Source: Deltaproteobacteria bacterium
GTDB taxonomy: Bacteria; Desulfobacterota; Desulfobulbia; Desulfobulbales; Desulfurivibrionaceae
Direction: 5' to 3'
Length of the DNA: 64,000 nt
Assembly (NCBI GenBank): GCA_013349295.1
Contig: DUZW01000007.1
Span: 43,423-107,422, forward strand
Part shown: positions 56,929 to 64,000 of the stretch, one piece after another
Position numbering within the stretch: position 1 is the stretch's first letter
Layout of the letters: each line of letters begins with the position of its first letter
Notes under the pieces: model-generated
The model's database searches: none
Seen by the model: the letters and a program-made list of their open reading frames with translations, nothing else
What the model was told of the DNA's origin: nothing
Translations under genes and position numbers: made by a program

Positions 56929-57384
56929 ATGAACAGCAAAGAACGTTTAGAAAAATTACAAACGTTATTAAACATGCCAGCGACAGAACATGGTTTTGAG
57001 TCGCAACAGGCGTGTATTAAATGGGTCAATGAAGTAGGAAAACTCCTCAGCTACAAAACCTATTTTTATGAACAGTATATTCCACAATCAAATATATTAA
57101 ACAGTAGGTGGATATCACAAAAGCTCGGCGCATCAGCATTAAATAAAGTTATCACCATCGCAAATATGGCGGTTGCTGATCTTGAAAGAGTCATAGAGTT
57201 ACCAACCGCAGATCCTGAACCCAAAAGCACAGCTCAGCCATCCGATAAAGAAGCACCAGATAGCAAAGAAAAGAAGTCTATATCTATTATAAATATAGGT
57301 GAGGGCCTTATTATTGGCTTTCTTATGCTCTGTCTTGTTTGGGCTCTTTTTCATTATTTTGGAATAAACTTTGGCATAAATTAA
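56929..57384 (+). CDS. Cassette 2: small protein with C-terminal membrane anchor
   Basis: 151 residues. Soluble helical N-terminal part (MNSKERLEKLQTLLNMPATE...), a charged Pro/Ser/Lys-rich linker (about 95-115), and one transmembrane helix at the very end (about 125-148). Tail-anchored or C-in topology. Unknown function. The start at ATG 56929 lies just after the attC1 crossover; an upstream GTG falls inside the R' box and would be lost on excision. Confidence 0.65.
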   Translation: MNSKERLEKLQTLLNMPATEHGFESQQACIKWVNEVGKLLSYKTYFYEQYIPQSNILNSRWISQKLGASALNKVITIANMAVADLERVIELPTADPEPKSTAQPSDKEAPDSKEKKSISIINIGEGLIIGFLMLCLVWALFHYFGINFGIN

Positions 57385-57394
57385 TAAAAGCAGC

Positions 57395-57453
57395 ACTTAA
57401 CAAGGCCAATCAACTCGGACGGCTAAAGCCGCCGGTTATCGGTGGCGTTATAC
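57395..57453 (+). other. attC2 recombination site
   Basis: R'' box ACTTAAC (57395-57401) and R' box GTTATAC (57447-57453; one deviation from GTTRRRY), 59 bases, the classic 59-base-element length. The core GACGGCTAAAGCCGCC is shared exactly with attC5. Confidence 0.82.
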
Positions 57454-57462
57454 GGTAAAAAT

Positions 57463-58179
57463 ATGAACAAACTTCCTAGTCAATATCCAAGAAATATTTG
57501 TGCATATTGTGGTGATACAAAGCATTTAGAAGATGATCACATCCCTCCTAAGAATCTATTTCCAAAACCTCGGCCAAACAATCTAATTACTGTGCCAGCT
57601 TGTAAAAAATGTCATTCGAAGACATCAAAAGATGACGAGTACTTTCGCATCAAGTTGAGCCTACGAGATGATGCCGGAAGTCATCCTAGTGCAAGAAAAA
57701 ATTGGGACTCATTGTTTCGTGGACTTAATAGGAAAGAAGCAGAAGGATTGCGCAAATCATTCTTGTCAGATTTCAAGAAGGTGCAAACAAAAACTCCATC
57801 CGGTCTCTATGCGGGCAAACGTTTAGGATATGATGTCGATTTAAATAGAATTCGTAAGGTAATTGAAAGAGTAGTACGTGGTTTTTATTTTGCAGAAGTC
57901 GGCAAGCCTCTCGGGTTTAATATTGGTGTCAAAATCATATCAAATGATGATTTACAGGATGAACCGCAAGACTTCATCAAAGAACTTAAGGAGACAATAT
58001 TGGTGCCTTTAGCCTCAAAAGAAGCGAAAGTAATAGGAGACAATATTTTCTCTTATCGCCATCATATCGCAGAAGAAGACTCCACTGTTTCAGTCTGGGG
58101 TATGAGCTTTTACAGTCATGTTCCTTTTTTATGCTTAACAGCACCAGACTCTGTCGAACAAAATAAAAAGGACGTATAA
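57463..58179 (+). CDS. Cassette 3: HNH-type endonuclease-like protein
   Basis: 238 residues. The N-terminal half-site ICAYCGDTKHLEDDHIPPKNLFP (about 10-33) followed by LITVPACKKCHSKTSKDDEYF is a zinc-supported HNH motif: paired CxxC cysteines, Asp-His and a later His. The remaining 170 residues match nothing I recognise. HNH proteins of this size in mobile DNA are often restriction or anti-phage effectors, but no partner is present. The start at ATG 57463 lies after the attC2 crossover. Its TAA is part of the attC3 R'' box. Confidence 0.7.
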   Translation: MNKLPSQYPRNICAYCGDTKHLEDDHIPPKNLFPKPRPNNLITVPACKKCHSKTSKDDEYFRIKLSLRDDAGSHPSARKNWDSLFRGLNRKEAEGLRKSFLSDFKKVQTKTPSGLYAGKRLGYDVDLNRIRKVIERVVRGFYFAEVGKPLGFNIGVKIISNDDLQDEPQDFIKELKETILVPLASKEAKVIGDNIFSYRHHIAEEDSTVSVWGMSFYSHVPFLCLTAPDSVEQNKKDV

Positions 58180-58242
58180 CCATGCAATTCAGCGGAAAAC
58201 TAGGCCTACGGCCAATTTTCCGCTGATCGCAGGCCGTTGGAC
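58174..58242 (+). other. attC3 recombination site
   Basis: R'' box GTATAAC (58174-58180, containing the cassette 3 stop) and R' box GTTGGAC (58236-58242), 69 bases. A central hairpin pairs CAGCGGAAAA with TTTTCCGCTG. Confidence 0.78.
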
Positions 58243-58266
58243 TCAAGTACCCGGAGGAATTGCTAG

Positions 58267-59451
58267 ATGATTTTTCGCATCTTGGCTGTGCTCACGTTGT
58301 TCGCCAATTGTGGCGTAGCCATGAGTGCAGAAAGCACAATCGAAGATGTTGTATTACACGATGGAAAACACATCAAAGTTGAACGCAGTGTTTATAGACC
58401 GACCGAATTTAAAATTCGTGATCCGTTCTTTGGGTTGCCGATCATGCCGCGTACCGAACTAGGTGGCCCTATATACAGCCTTAAATTTAATCATCCAGAC
58501 ACGCAAAAAACAATTACGTGGAAAAGCGAACAATACTACACTCCAGTTCTCCTGGATATTGTGAACGGTGTTCCGTATCTGGTTGTGAACGGCCAAATTT
58601 CCAAGGAAACAGAGGCAATTTATGGTTGCCCTGAGCTACCCTACTTCTACCTTCGATACGAGTCGGGGTTTTTGGGAAAATGGGTGCCTGTTCCTGTAGA
58701 GAAAGTGTCTGATGTGCTTCGTATTTCCAATCTTTCTCAAGACAGTAGAAATGATGGTGGATTTTTCCAGAAAGTAATTCCGAGAACCTACGAGGACTGG
58801 AATTACCAATATAAAAATGAACACCGAAATGAAAGAAAGGTATGGGATTGTCGACCACCCCTGCAACCCCTTTCCGATGTTGTACTTCCTAAGCCAGTGG
58901 ATGTTGAATTAGAAACAGTTGAGAACACGGTCTACATCACAAAGAGTGCGGATGAACACTACAAATACTTGTCGGAAAGAAAAGGGACGGCAACTCGTGC
59001 TAATTGCACGACCTTGTTTCGGCCTCCCCAGCCTGAAAATCTCATGCTCGGTGAACGATTCGTTAAAGATTCAACTGGCAATAAGCGGCTACCATATTCT
59101 GGGCCATCCCCTCTTCCGTTGAGAATGCTAGAATCAAGAACCGAACGTTATTGCGATGACAAATTTGTCTGGTTTGTTGCTGGACATGAAGAGCTTGGGA
59201 AAACGATCATTACGAAATACTCAACCTCTGGTGATTTTCTATACAACATTCGAATTACTAACCCGAATAATACGGATGGAAGAAAGTTTGCCGGAAAAAT
59301 GGTGCCAGATTCACTCACTACGGAGAACAATTTCTTCTATTTTTATTGGAACCAAGATATCAAACGCCCGGATGATCGGTCACTGGAATACCCAAACCGC
59401 ATGTTGAAGTTCCGTTTTCGTGAGCCGATTCATGACGCCGCATCAAAGTGA
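58267..59451 (+). CDS. Cassette 4: predicted exported protein, unknown function
   Basis: 394 residues. N-terminal signal peptide (MIFRILAVLTLFANCGVAMSA, cleavage near residue 21). The mature part is rich in Tyr, Pro and beta-strand-type sequence, with several single cysteines. The last third (FVWFVAGHEELGKTIITKYSTSGDFLYNIRI) looks like a beta-propeller-type strand series. No family recognised. Strong GGAGG ribosome site ten bases before the ATG. A large secreted protein is unusual cassette cargo. Confidence 0.65.
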   Translation: MIFRILAVLTLFANCGVAMSAESTIEDVVLHDGKHIKVERSVYRPTEFKIRDPFFGLPIMPRTELGGPIYSLKFNHPDTQKTITWKSEQYYTPVLLDIVNGVPYLVVNGQISKETEAIYGCPELPYFYLRYESGFLGKWVPVPVEKVSDVLRISNLSQDSRNDGGFFQKVIPRTYEDWNYQYKNEHRNERKVWDCRPPLQPLSDVVLPKPVDVELETVENTVYITKSADEHYKYLSERKGTATRANCTTLFRPPQPENLMLGERFVKDSTGNKRLPYSGPSPLPLRMLESRTERYCDDKFVWFVAGHEELGKTIITKYSTSGDFLYNIRITNPNNTDGRKFAGKMVPDSLTTENNFFYFYWNQDIKRPDDRSLEYPNRMLKFRFREPIHDAASK

Positions 59452-59457
59452 ACGACA

Positions 59458-59520
59458 GCCCAACCCGGCAGTCGAGATGGACTGCGCAAAAACGCGCAGC
59501 CCCTCACTTTTACGTTAGGA
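59458..59520 (+). other. attC4 recombination site
   Basis: R'' box GCCCAAC (59458-59464) and R' box GTTAGGA (59514-59520; last base deviates), 63 bases. A central hairpin pairs CTGCGC with GCGCAG. The sequence is quite different from attC2 and attC5. Confidence 0.72.
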
Positions 59521-59527
59521 ACCATAT

Positions 59528-59989
59528 ATGGACAACCCAACCCCGCAAGATTTAAGAACAGCATTAAAAGACGGAACTATCTATTCTGTCGATTCAGAGA
59601 CACTGAAACAATATCTCGTTTTACTCTCCCAAGGGAGTGGAGCATGGAGTAGCGAGAATATCTACAATCCATTGGTTGGCAACATTATCAACCATATCCT
59701 TATGCAACGACACATTGACCGCCTTAATAAGCAAAACTCAATTACTCAATCACTGGTAATTGTTCTCACAATAGCCGCTCTATTAGTCGCAATACCGCAA
59801 ATATGGTTTGCATACAAGGCGGACAAAAGAGCAGAGACAGTTCCAGAAACACAGTCAATGCCGCAATCGGAAAACAAATTGCAAATGTCAACCCCCATCC
59901 CTGGCTCACTCCCAGCCAATCATCAAGTCGAGTCGCCGGGAGTGGACGTAAAGGCCAAGAAAAAAAGTGAGAAAGTTTCATTACAATAA
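59528..59989 (+). CDS. Cassette 5: small single-pass membrane protein
   Basis: 153 residues. Soluble N-terminal part of about 75 residues (MDNPTPQDLRTALKDGTIYSVD...), one transmembrane helix (about 78-98, SLVIVLTIAALLVAIPQIWFAY), then a low-complexity Pro/Ser/Lys tail. Layout resembles small phage or host membrane modulators, but function is unknown. Its ATG follows the attC4 crossover by 14 bases. Confidence 0.65.
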   Translation: MDNPTPQDLRTALKDGTIYSVDSETLKQYLVLLSQGSGAWSSENIYNPLVGNIINHILMQRHIDRLNKQNSITQSLVIVLTIAALLVAIPQIWFAYKADKRAETVPETQSMPQSENKLQMSTPIPGSLPANHQVESPGVDVKAKKKSEKVSLQ

Positions 59990-59991
59990 TC

Positions 59992-60048
59992 TCCTAACGA
60001 ATCAATCAACGTGACGGCTAAAGCCGCCCGTTATTTCTGGCGTTGGAA
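59992..60048 (+). other. attC5 recombination site
   Basis: R'' box TCCTAAC (59992-59998) and R' box GTTGGAA (60042-60048), 57 bases. The core GACGGCTAAAGCCGCC is identical to that of attC2. Confidence 0.8.
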
Positions 60049-60056
60049 GTAACATA

Positions 60057-61778
60057 ATGAAACTAAAGAAACTCATTATCAAAAATTTTGGTTGTTTCGG
60101 TGACACTGGTCAATCTGTTGATATTGATGACATTGTTGTTTTAATTGGCCCCAACAATGTCGGAAAATCAACAGTACTTGATGCATATGAGGCATACGTT
60201 TCTGTTGGGGTTGCGCTCCAGCTTGAATCTTTCCATAAAGAGAAGGCTGAAAACGCTGTTGAACTATCTGGCGTGTTCATAGAAATAAACGACGATGATA
60301 AAGATACAATTGGAACAAAATACATCCATGAAGACCCTGAGGTTGGGGAGTGTATAAAAGTAAAGTGGCAATGGGAAACTCCTGGCCTCAAAGGGGAAAA
60401 ATACTCATGGAACGAACCAGAGGGTAAGTGGGACAAAGGAGGAGTTGGAGGCTGGGATACCCTTATCGCAAGTAGACTTCCAACACCACTTCGAATTAGC
60501 CCAGTTGATACCCCTGAAAAACTTGAAGCCACAATCGCCACAATACTCACCGCGTCTATTAAAAAATCATTAAAGAAAGACACATCATTAGTTTCTGAGA
60601 TTGTCACAAAACTCCAAGAGTTAACAAATGAATTAGGGAAAGAAGTTGAGACAGAGATTGCAAAGACTTGCCAAACAATCTCTGAATCATTAGCAAAAAT
60701 ATTTCCTGGCTCCGAAGTGAATTTGGTACCAGAATATGGGAAATTTGAGCCAGAAAAAACGCTTGGGGCAGGAAGTCATGTACGCATCAAAACACCAGTT
60801 TCAGATTTAATACCTCTAAGTTGTCAAGGTTCTGGGATACAGAGAGCATTTTTATGGTCTGCTATATCAGCGCTGGCCGGTGAAGGGAGGTTAAAACAAG
60901 GAACTAAAAAAATATCCACGGACAAGGGATGTATTCTGTTAATCGATGAACCTGAATCATTTTTGCATCCTCCGCTAGTTCGTGCTGCCCGCGATTCCTT
61001 GTACGCTATTGCTGAAATTGAAGGGTGGCAAGTAATGGCTTCGACTCATTCCCCGATCTTAATAGATGTTTCAAAACCACACACAACCATTGTCAGGGTA
61101 AATAATTTTTCAGGTGGTGGGGCAAATGTATTTTCTACTGATCAAGAGACCTTCGGCGAGGAAGAGCGTACTCGGTTAAGAATGATCCGATCGTGTCATC
61201 CCTCAGTTAACGAATTTTTCTTTGCAGACAAAATCATCTTAGTTGAAGGCGAAACAGAACATGCCCTATTAAATGAATTGTTTGCTGACATGCAAGGTTC
61301 CATTCATGTCGTTAATTGTATGGGTAAAGGCAACATTCCGATGTTTGCAAAAATTTTGAACCAGTTTCAATTGCCATACATAGTTTTCCACGATTCCGAC
61401 TGTCCCAAAATACAGAGGAAAGATAAATGGATTAAATCAGGAATGTGGACAATGAACAAAACAATTCGGGATTCAGTTCCAACTGGAACAGTTGGCGGTT
61501 CATCCTGTTCAACAATAGTCCATGTACCTGATTTTGAAGGATATTATTTCAACACAAATTTGTCTGGGGATAAACCCTTCCAGGCATTAACGCATTTATT
61601 TTGAGAGGATTTCGACACAGCTAAAGATCTTGAGAAATTACGATCACTTAGAGAACATGTACTTAAAGATAATCACCCTGCCAAATATCAAAACCATGGT
61701 GAGTTAATCGGGAAAGTGAATACATGGACAGATGAGCAAGGTTTAAAAGACGAGCCTCAATGGCAAATAGAGGAATAA
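60057..61778 (+). pseudogene. Cassette 6: OLD-family ATPase/TOPRIM nuclease, interrupted by UGA
   Basis: The uninterrupted frame runs 60057-61604 (515 residues). The TGA at 61602-61604 is followed in the same frame by 57 further sense codons (EDFDTAKDLEKLRSLREHV...) to a TAA at 61778, just before the attC boundary. Domains: ABC-type ATPase with Walker A GPNNVGKST (31-39), signature SCQGSGIQRAFLW, Walker B CILLIDEPESFLHP and ASTHSPILI. TOPRIM follows with KIILVEGETEHALL and the DxD in FHDSDCPK. OLD proteins are nucleases found in phage exclusion and retron or Gabija-type defence. The stop removes only the C-terminal tail, so partial activity is possible. Most likely a TGG to TGA change. Confidence 0.75.
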
Positions 61779-61781
61779 ATC

Positions 61782-61786
61782 TTCCA
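61782..61786 (+). other. attC6 left fragment, split by the intron
   Basis: TTCCA, the first five bases of the R'' box TTCCAAC. The remaining AC and the rest of the site are on the far side of the intron at 63631-63715. Confidence 0.55.
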
Positions 61787-63630
61787 ATCGGGTAAGGGGG
61801 AGGATCTCCCTCCCCCTCCCCACACCACCTAGCATGCGGGTCCGCACTAGGCGGTTCCCATGAGCTACCGCGCCGTAGCGGGGTAATAGATGTTCACCCA
61901 CAGTTCTTTGACAGACAACAAACCCTGATCCTTGAGCCATCGATTGGTCATCCCCGACTGGGTTGCCAGCGTCTTGGCGAGTCGATACGGCCCCTTGCGG
62001 CTCAGGCCGATGGAGATAGCCAGCCGCAGATTGCAACCGAGCTTGGTCAGTTCACGGACCTTGGTGCGGCATCGGCGCCATCGTTTCAGATAGCACATCC
62101 GCACTCGCCGCCTCAGCCAGTGGTCTATTTCCGGGAGCGGGCGGTAATATTCCGCTATTCCGAAATAGCCCATCCAGCCCCGCAGATATTCCGCGAGCTT
62201 GGCAAACCGGTATTCCATCGAGACTCCCCAACTCCGACCGGTCAGTTCCTTGACCCGCCTCTTGAACTCGGCATAGGCCTTTTCCGACCAGCGGATACTG
62301 GCACCCTTGAAGACGAGCCCGAGAAAGCCGATCTCGTTGGTCGAGGCTACCTTGCTCTTTTCCTGGTTGACCGCAAGCTTGAGTTTGCGTTCCAGGAACC
62401 GGGTGACGCTTGCCATCACCCGCTCACCGGCCCGCCGACTCTTTACCAGGATGATAAAGTCGTCGGCATACCGGGCGAATGAATGGCCTCGCTTCTCCAG
62501 TTCCTTGTCAAGATCGTCGAGCAGGATGTTGCTGAGCAGAGGTGAAAGCGGACCGCCTTGGGGCACCCCTTTCCGGGTATCCCGTCGGCGGCCATCGATC
62601 ATGACCCCGGCCCGCAGGTATTTACCGATCAGTTGGAGAACCCGCTTGTCGCGAATCTTCCGGGCGACCCGGTCCATCAGGACGTCGTGATCCACGGTGT
62701 CGAAGAATTTCGACAGGTCGGCGTCCACGGCCACGCGGTATCCCTTGCGGATGAAGTCGCGCACCCGATAAACGGCGTTGTGGGCAGAGCGTCCCGGTCG
62801 AAAGCCGAAACTGGCCTCCGAAAAGCCCGGATCGAAGATCGGCAGGAGCACCTGCGCAATGGCTTGCTGAATCAGGCGGTCAAGCACGGTGGGAATCCCC
62901 AGGGGGCGAGTGCCTCCGGTTGGTTTCTGGATTTCCACCCTCTTGACCGGCAAGGGTTTGTAGGTGCCTGCAAAGAGTGAAGCCCGGATCTCCTCCCACC
63001 GTTCACGAGCGAAAGCCATAAAGTCGGCAATGGGCATCTTGTCGATCCCCGACGCACCCTTATTGGCTTTGACCCGTTCCCAGGCCTTGACCATATTCGG
63101 CCGGGAGAGAATCCGTTCCAGCAGGTGTTCATCGGGATCGGGTTTGTCGGCAACGCGCCGCCCATTCGCTCCCCCGGTCGGGTTCGTTGCGATGGTCGAG
63201 CTTGTCGGACCCTTTCCCTTCTCTGGGTTCGGCCCTTCGTCCCGCGAAGCGGAACTACTATGGCCTCGGCTGACTCCTGCCTGATCATCCGGCATGTTTC
63301 CATGCAGGACGCTGTCCAGCGTGAGCTGAACCGCTTGTCGGGCAGGTCTCCCCGGATAAGAACGTGATCTGTCGCTACACAACCGCGGCATTTACCCTAT
63401 CTCCTTGAACCCTGGGCTTCGTCATGTTGTGCTGACTTACCCGGAAACTGGGCCTTGTATGCCATTTCTGTTCGTCGGCTCATAGCTTTGCACTCCGGCT
63501 TCCTTCGGACGGTCCCTCGCGGTTCCGCCCTTGCCTTCGACTAGTATTTGTGGTTCTGTTTTCTCAACAGTACCAAGGTTCACATACAGGGGACTTGCAC
63601 CCCATAAGATCACGCCCATGCCGGGCGTAC
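61787..63630 (-). mobile_element. Group IIC intron inserted in attC6
   Basis: 1844 bases on the strand opposite to the cassettes. The 5' end (63630 downward) reads GTACGCCCGGCATGGGCGTG, close to the GUGYGCCCGGCAUGGG start of known class IIC introns. The 3' end has a domain V hairpin (stem CCGCCTAG with CTAGGTGG, about 61810-61855), then a domain VI hairpin of G- and C-runs and the final TTACCCGAT at 61787. Joining the flanks gives CCTGGT|TGGAAG, which restores a bottom-strand R'' core GTTGGAA cut between its two T. This is the target known for IIC-attC introns. It encodes the maturase at 61865-63391. Confidence 0.85.
61865..63391 (-). CDS. Group II intron reverse transcriptase/maturase
   Basis: 508 residues. 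Reverse-transcriptase blocks are RPLGIPTVLDRLIQQAI, FGFRPGRSAHNAV, VDADLSKFFDTVDH, KGVPQGGPLSPLLSNILLD and the catalytic YADD at 308-311 (FARYADDFIILVKS). The maturase X domain follows (LTGRSWGVSMEYRFAKLAEYLRGWMGYFG). There is no HNH endonuclease domain, as in class IIC proteins, which rely on replication forks or folded single strands for targeting. The ATG at 63391 has AGGAG upstream. The frame is intact, so the intron could be active. Confidence 0.94.
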   Translation of the reverse strand: MPRLCSDRSRSYPGRPARQAVQLTLDSVLHGNMPDDQAGVSRGHSSSASRDEGPNPEKGKGPTSSTIATNPTGGANGRRVADKPDPDEHLLERILSRPNMVKAWERVKANKGASGIDKMPIADFMAFARERWEEIRASLFAGTYKPLPVKRVEIQKPTGGTRPLGIPTVLDRLIQQAIAQVLLPIFDPGFSEASFGFRPGRSAHNAVYRVRDFIRKGYRVAVDADLSKFFDTVDHDVLMDRVARKIRDKRVLQLIGKYLRAGVMIDGRRRDTRKGVPQGGPLSPLLSNILLDDLDKELEKRGHSFARYADDFIILVKSRRAGERVMASVTRFLERKLKLAVNQEKSKVASTNEIGFLGLVFKGASIRWSEKAYAEFKRRVKELTGRSWGVSMEYRFAKLAEYLRGWMGYFGIAEYYRPLPEIDHWLRRRVRMCYLKRWRRCRTKVRELTKLGCNLRLAISIGLSRKGPYRLAKTLATQSGMTNRWLKDQGLLSVKELWVNIYYPATAR

Positions 63631-63715
63631 ACCAGGCGGTTCACTTGACGCCGAGATCGTCTGCGGCGCTGACGCGGCAAGTTCATTGGCGCCACCGCTG
63701 ATCACGACGTTCGGC
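63631..63715 (+). other. attC6 right fragment
   Basis: The remainder of the intron-split attC. It starts with AC, completing R'' TTCCAAC, and ends with an R'-like box GTTCGGC (63709-63715; one deviation). Internal complementarity includes GGCGC with GCGCC and GATC-GCGG pairings. The rejoined site would be about 90 bases. Confidence 0.55.
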
Positions 63716-63879
63716 TGATAAAAATAAATAATGACCCCCTTATGGAATTCAGTAAAAGTCTGATTTAGTTTAACAGGTTGCATGATACATTGAACTTATC
63801 CTCACATGTTCGCATGTTTTCTAGTATTATGCCTCTCTATGAACAAATAAGTTATAAAAAAGAATATGGAGATTTAATA

Positions 63880-64000
63880 ATGTCGGCTGCAGATTATATT
63901 AAAAAAATATATACAGAACACCCCAAACCCCTTTATCTATCAACACTTGGTGGCATACTTAAAAAAAATAATTTAATGATTGGTAACCTTCGAGAATTTG
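63880..64000 (+). CDS. Cassette 7: start of a protein, cut by the window edge
   Basis: 40 codons visible, beginning MSAADYIKKIYTEHP and continuing YLSTLGGILKKNNLMIGNL. GGAG lies eight bases before the ATG. The pattern of a short winged-helix-like unit with LSTLGGILKK faintly recalls OST-HTH/LOTUS domains, but too little is visible. The frame continues out of the window, so the array extends further. Confidence 0.5.
   Translation, partial: MSAADYIKKIYTEHPKPLYLSTLGGILKKNNLMIGNLREF

Noticed and set aside
61602..61604. UGA of cassette 6 as a selenocysteine codon
   Set aside because: No Cys-x-x-Sec context and no convincing stem-loop downstream. A Trp-to-stop change is simpler. Kept only as a question.
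63768..63774. GTTTAAC as the R'' box of an extra small attC
   Set aside because: No matching GTTRRRY box with inner complementarity within the usual distance.
1..64000. CRISPR arrays, prophage structural genes and insertion-sequence transposases
   Set aside because: No regularly spaced direct repeats, no phage structural or packaging genes and no transposase were seen. The only mobile elements are the integron and the group II intron.

Overview
The window reads as chromosome of a sulfate-reducer-type Desulfobacterota bacterium, probably near Desulfobulbales. This is inference from gene content, because no rRNA is present. The signs are a futalosine-type menaquinone pathway (mqnB, mqnD), a HcyBio-type homocysteine synthase, a SelW-like selenoprotein read through an in-frame UGA, many two-component and cyclic-nucleotide signalling proteins, and a minus-strand ilvB-ilvN-psd-pssA-leuA run. 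Positions 1-55121 are dense core genome. Positions 55138-64000 are an integron whose cassettes are visibly AT-richer.

Layout. 1-8826, minus strand: branched-chain amino acid and phospholipid genes, then menaquinone genes, then pantothenate genes panC and panD, then a membrane TPR protein. 9019-13788: exonuclease VII large subunit, tRNA-Pro, HU, and a sulfur block of LarE, HcyBio and a CBS-ACT protein. 14124-21641: pheA, moaA, the tsaD-DUF2062-rsmA-alcohol dehydrogenase run and a DUF3108 protein. 21760-24409: a ZraP-like periplasmic protein divergent from a ZraS-like kinase. 24411-29517, minus strand: rho, rpmE, prfA, prmC, murA. 30131-37398: an RpoD-like sigma factor, comEC, pilT, a PHP phosphoesterase and a solitary nucleotidyltransferase. 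37645-48766: signalling, made of receiver, hybrid CheA, NtrC-type activator, FHA-cyclase, HD-GYP, PpsR and a membrane-protein/kinase pair, with a flavoprotein and the selenoprotein gene between them. 49144-55121: ABC-F ATPase, dGTPase-like protein and valS.

The accessory region begins directly after valS. A full-length integron integrase (minus strand) faces an attI with a GTTGGGC core at 56309-56315. Six complete cassettes follow on the plus strand, plus the start of a seventh. Five intact attC sites can be read from their core boxes, and a sixth is split by a 1.84 kb group IIC intron on the opposite strand. The inferred splice junction restores a GTTGGAA core, which is the target expected of an attC-specific IIC intron. 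None of the cassettes looks like antibiotic resistance. They encode small membrane proteins, an HNH protein, a secreted protein and an OLD-family ATPase/TOPRIM protein whose frame is cut by a UGA 58 codons before its natural end.

The observations most worth following are the integron with its IIC-attC intron, the interrupted OLD cassette, the SelW-like selenoprotein, a CheA with tandem MshEN-like (c-di-GMP-type) motifs, and a perfect 11-bp-arm palindrome lying across the predicted ilvB promoter.
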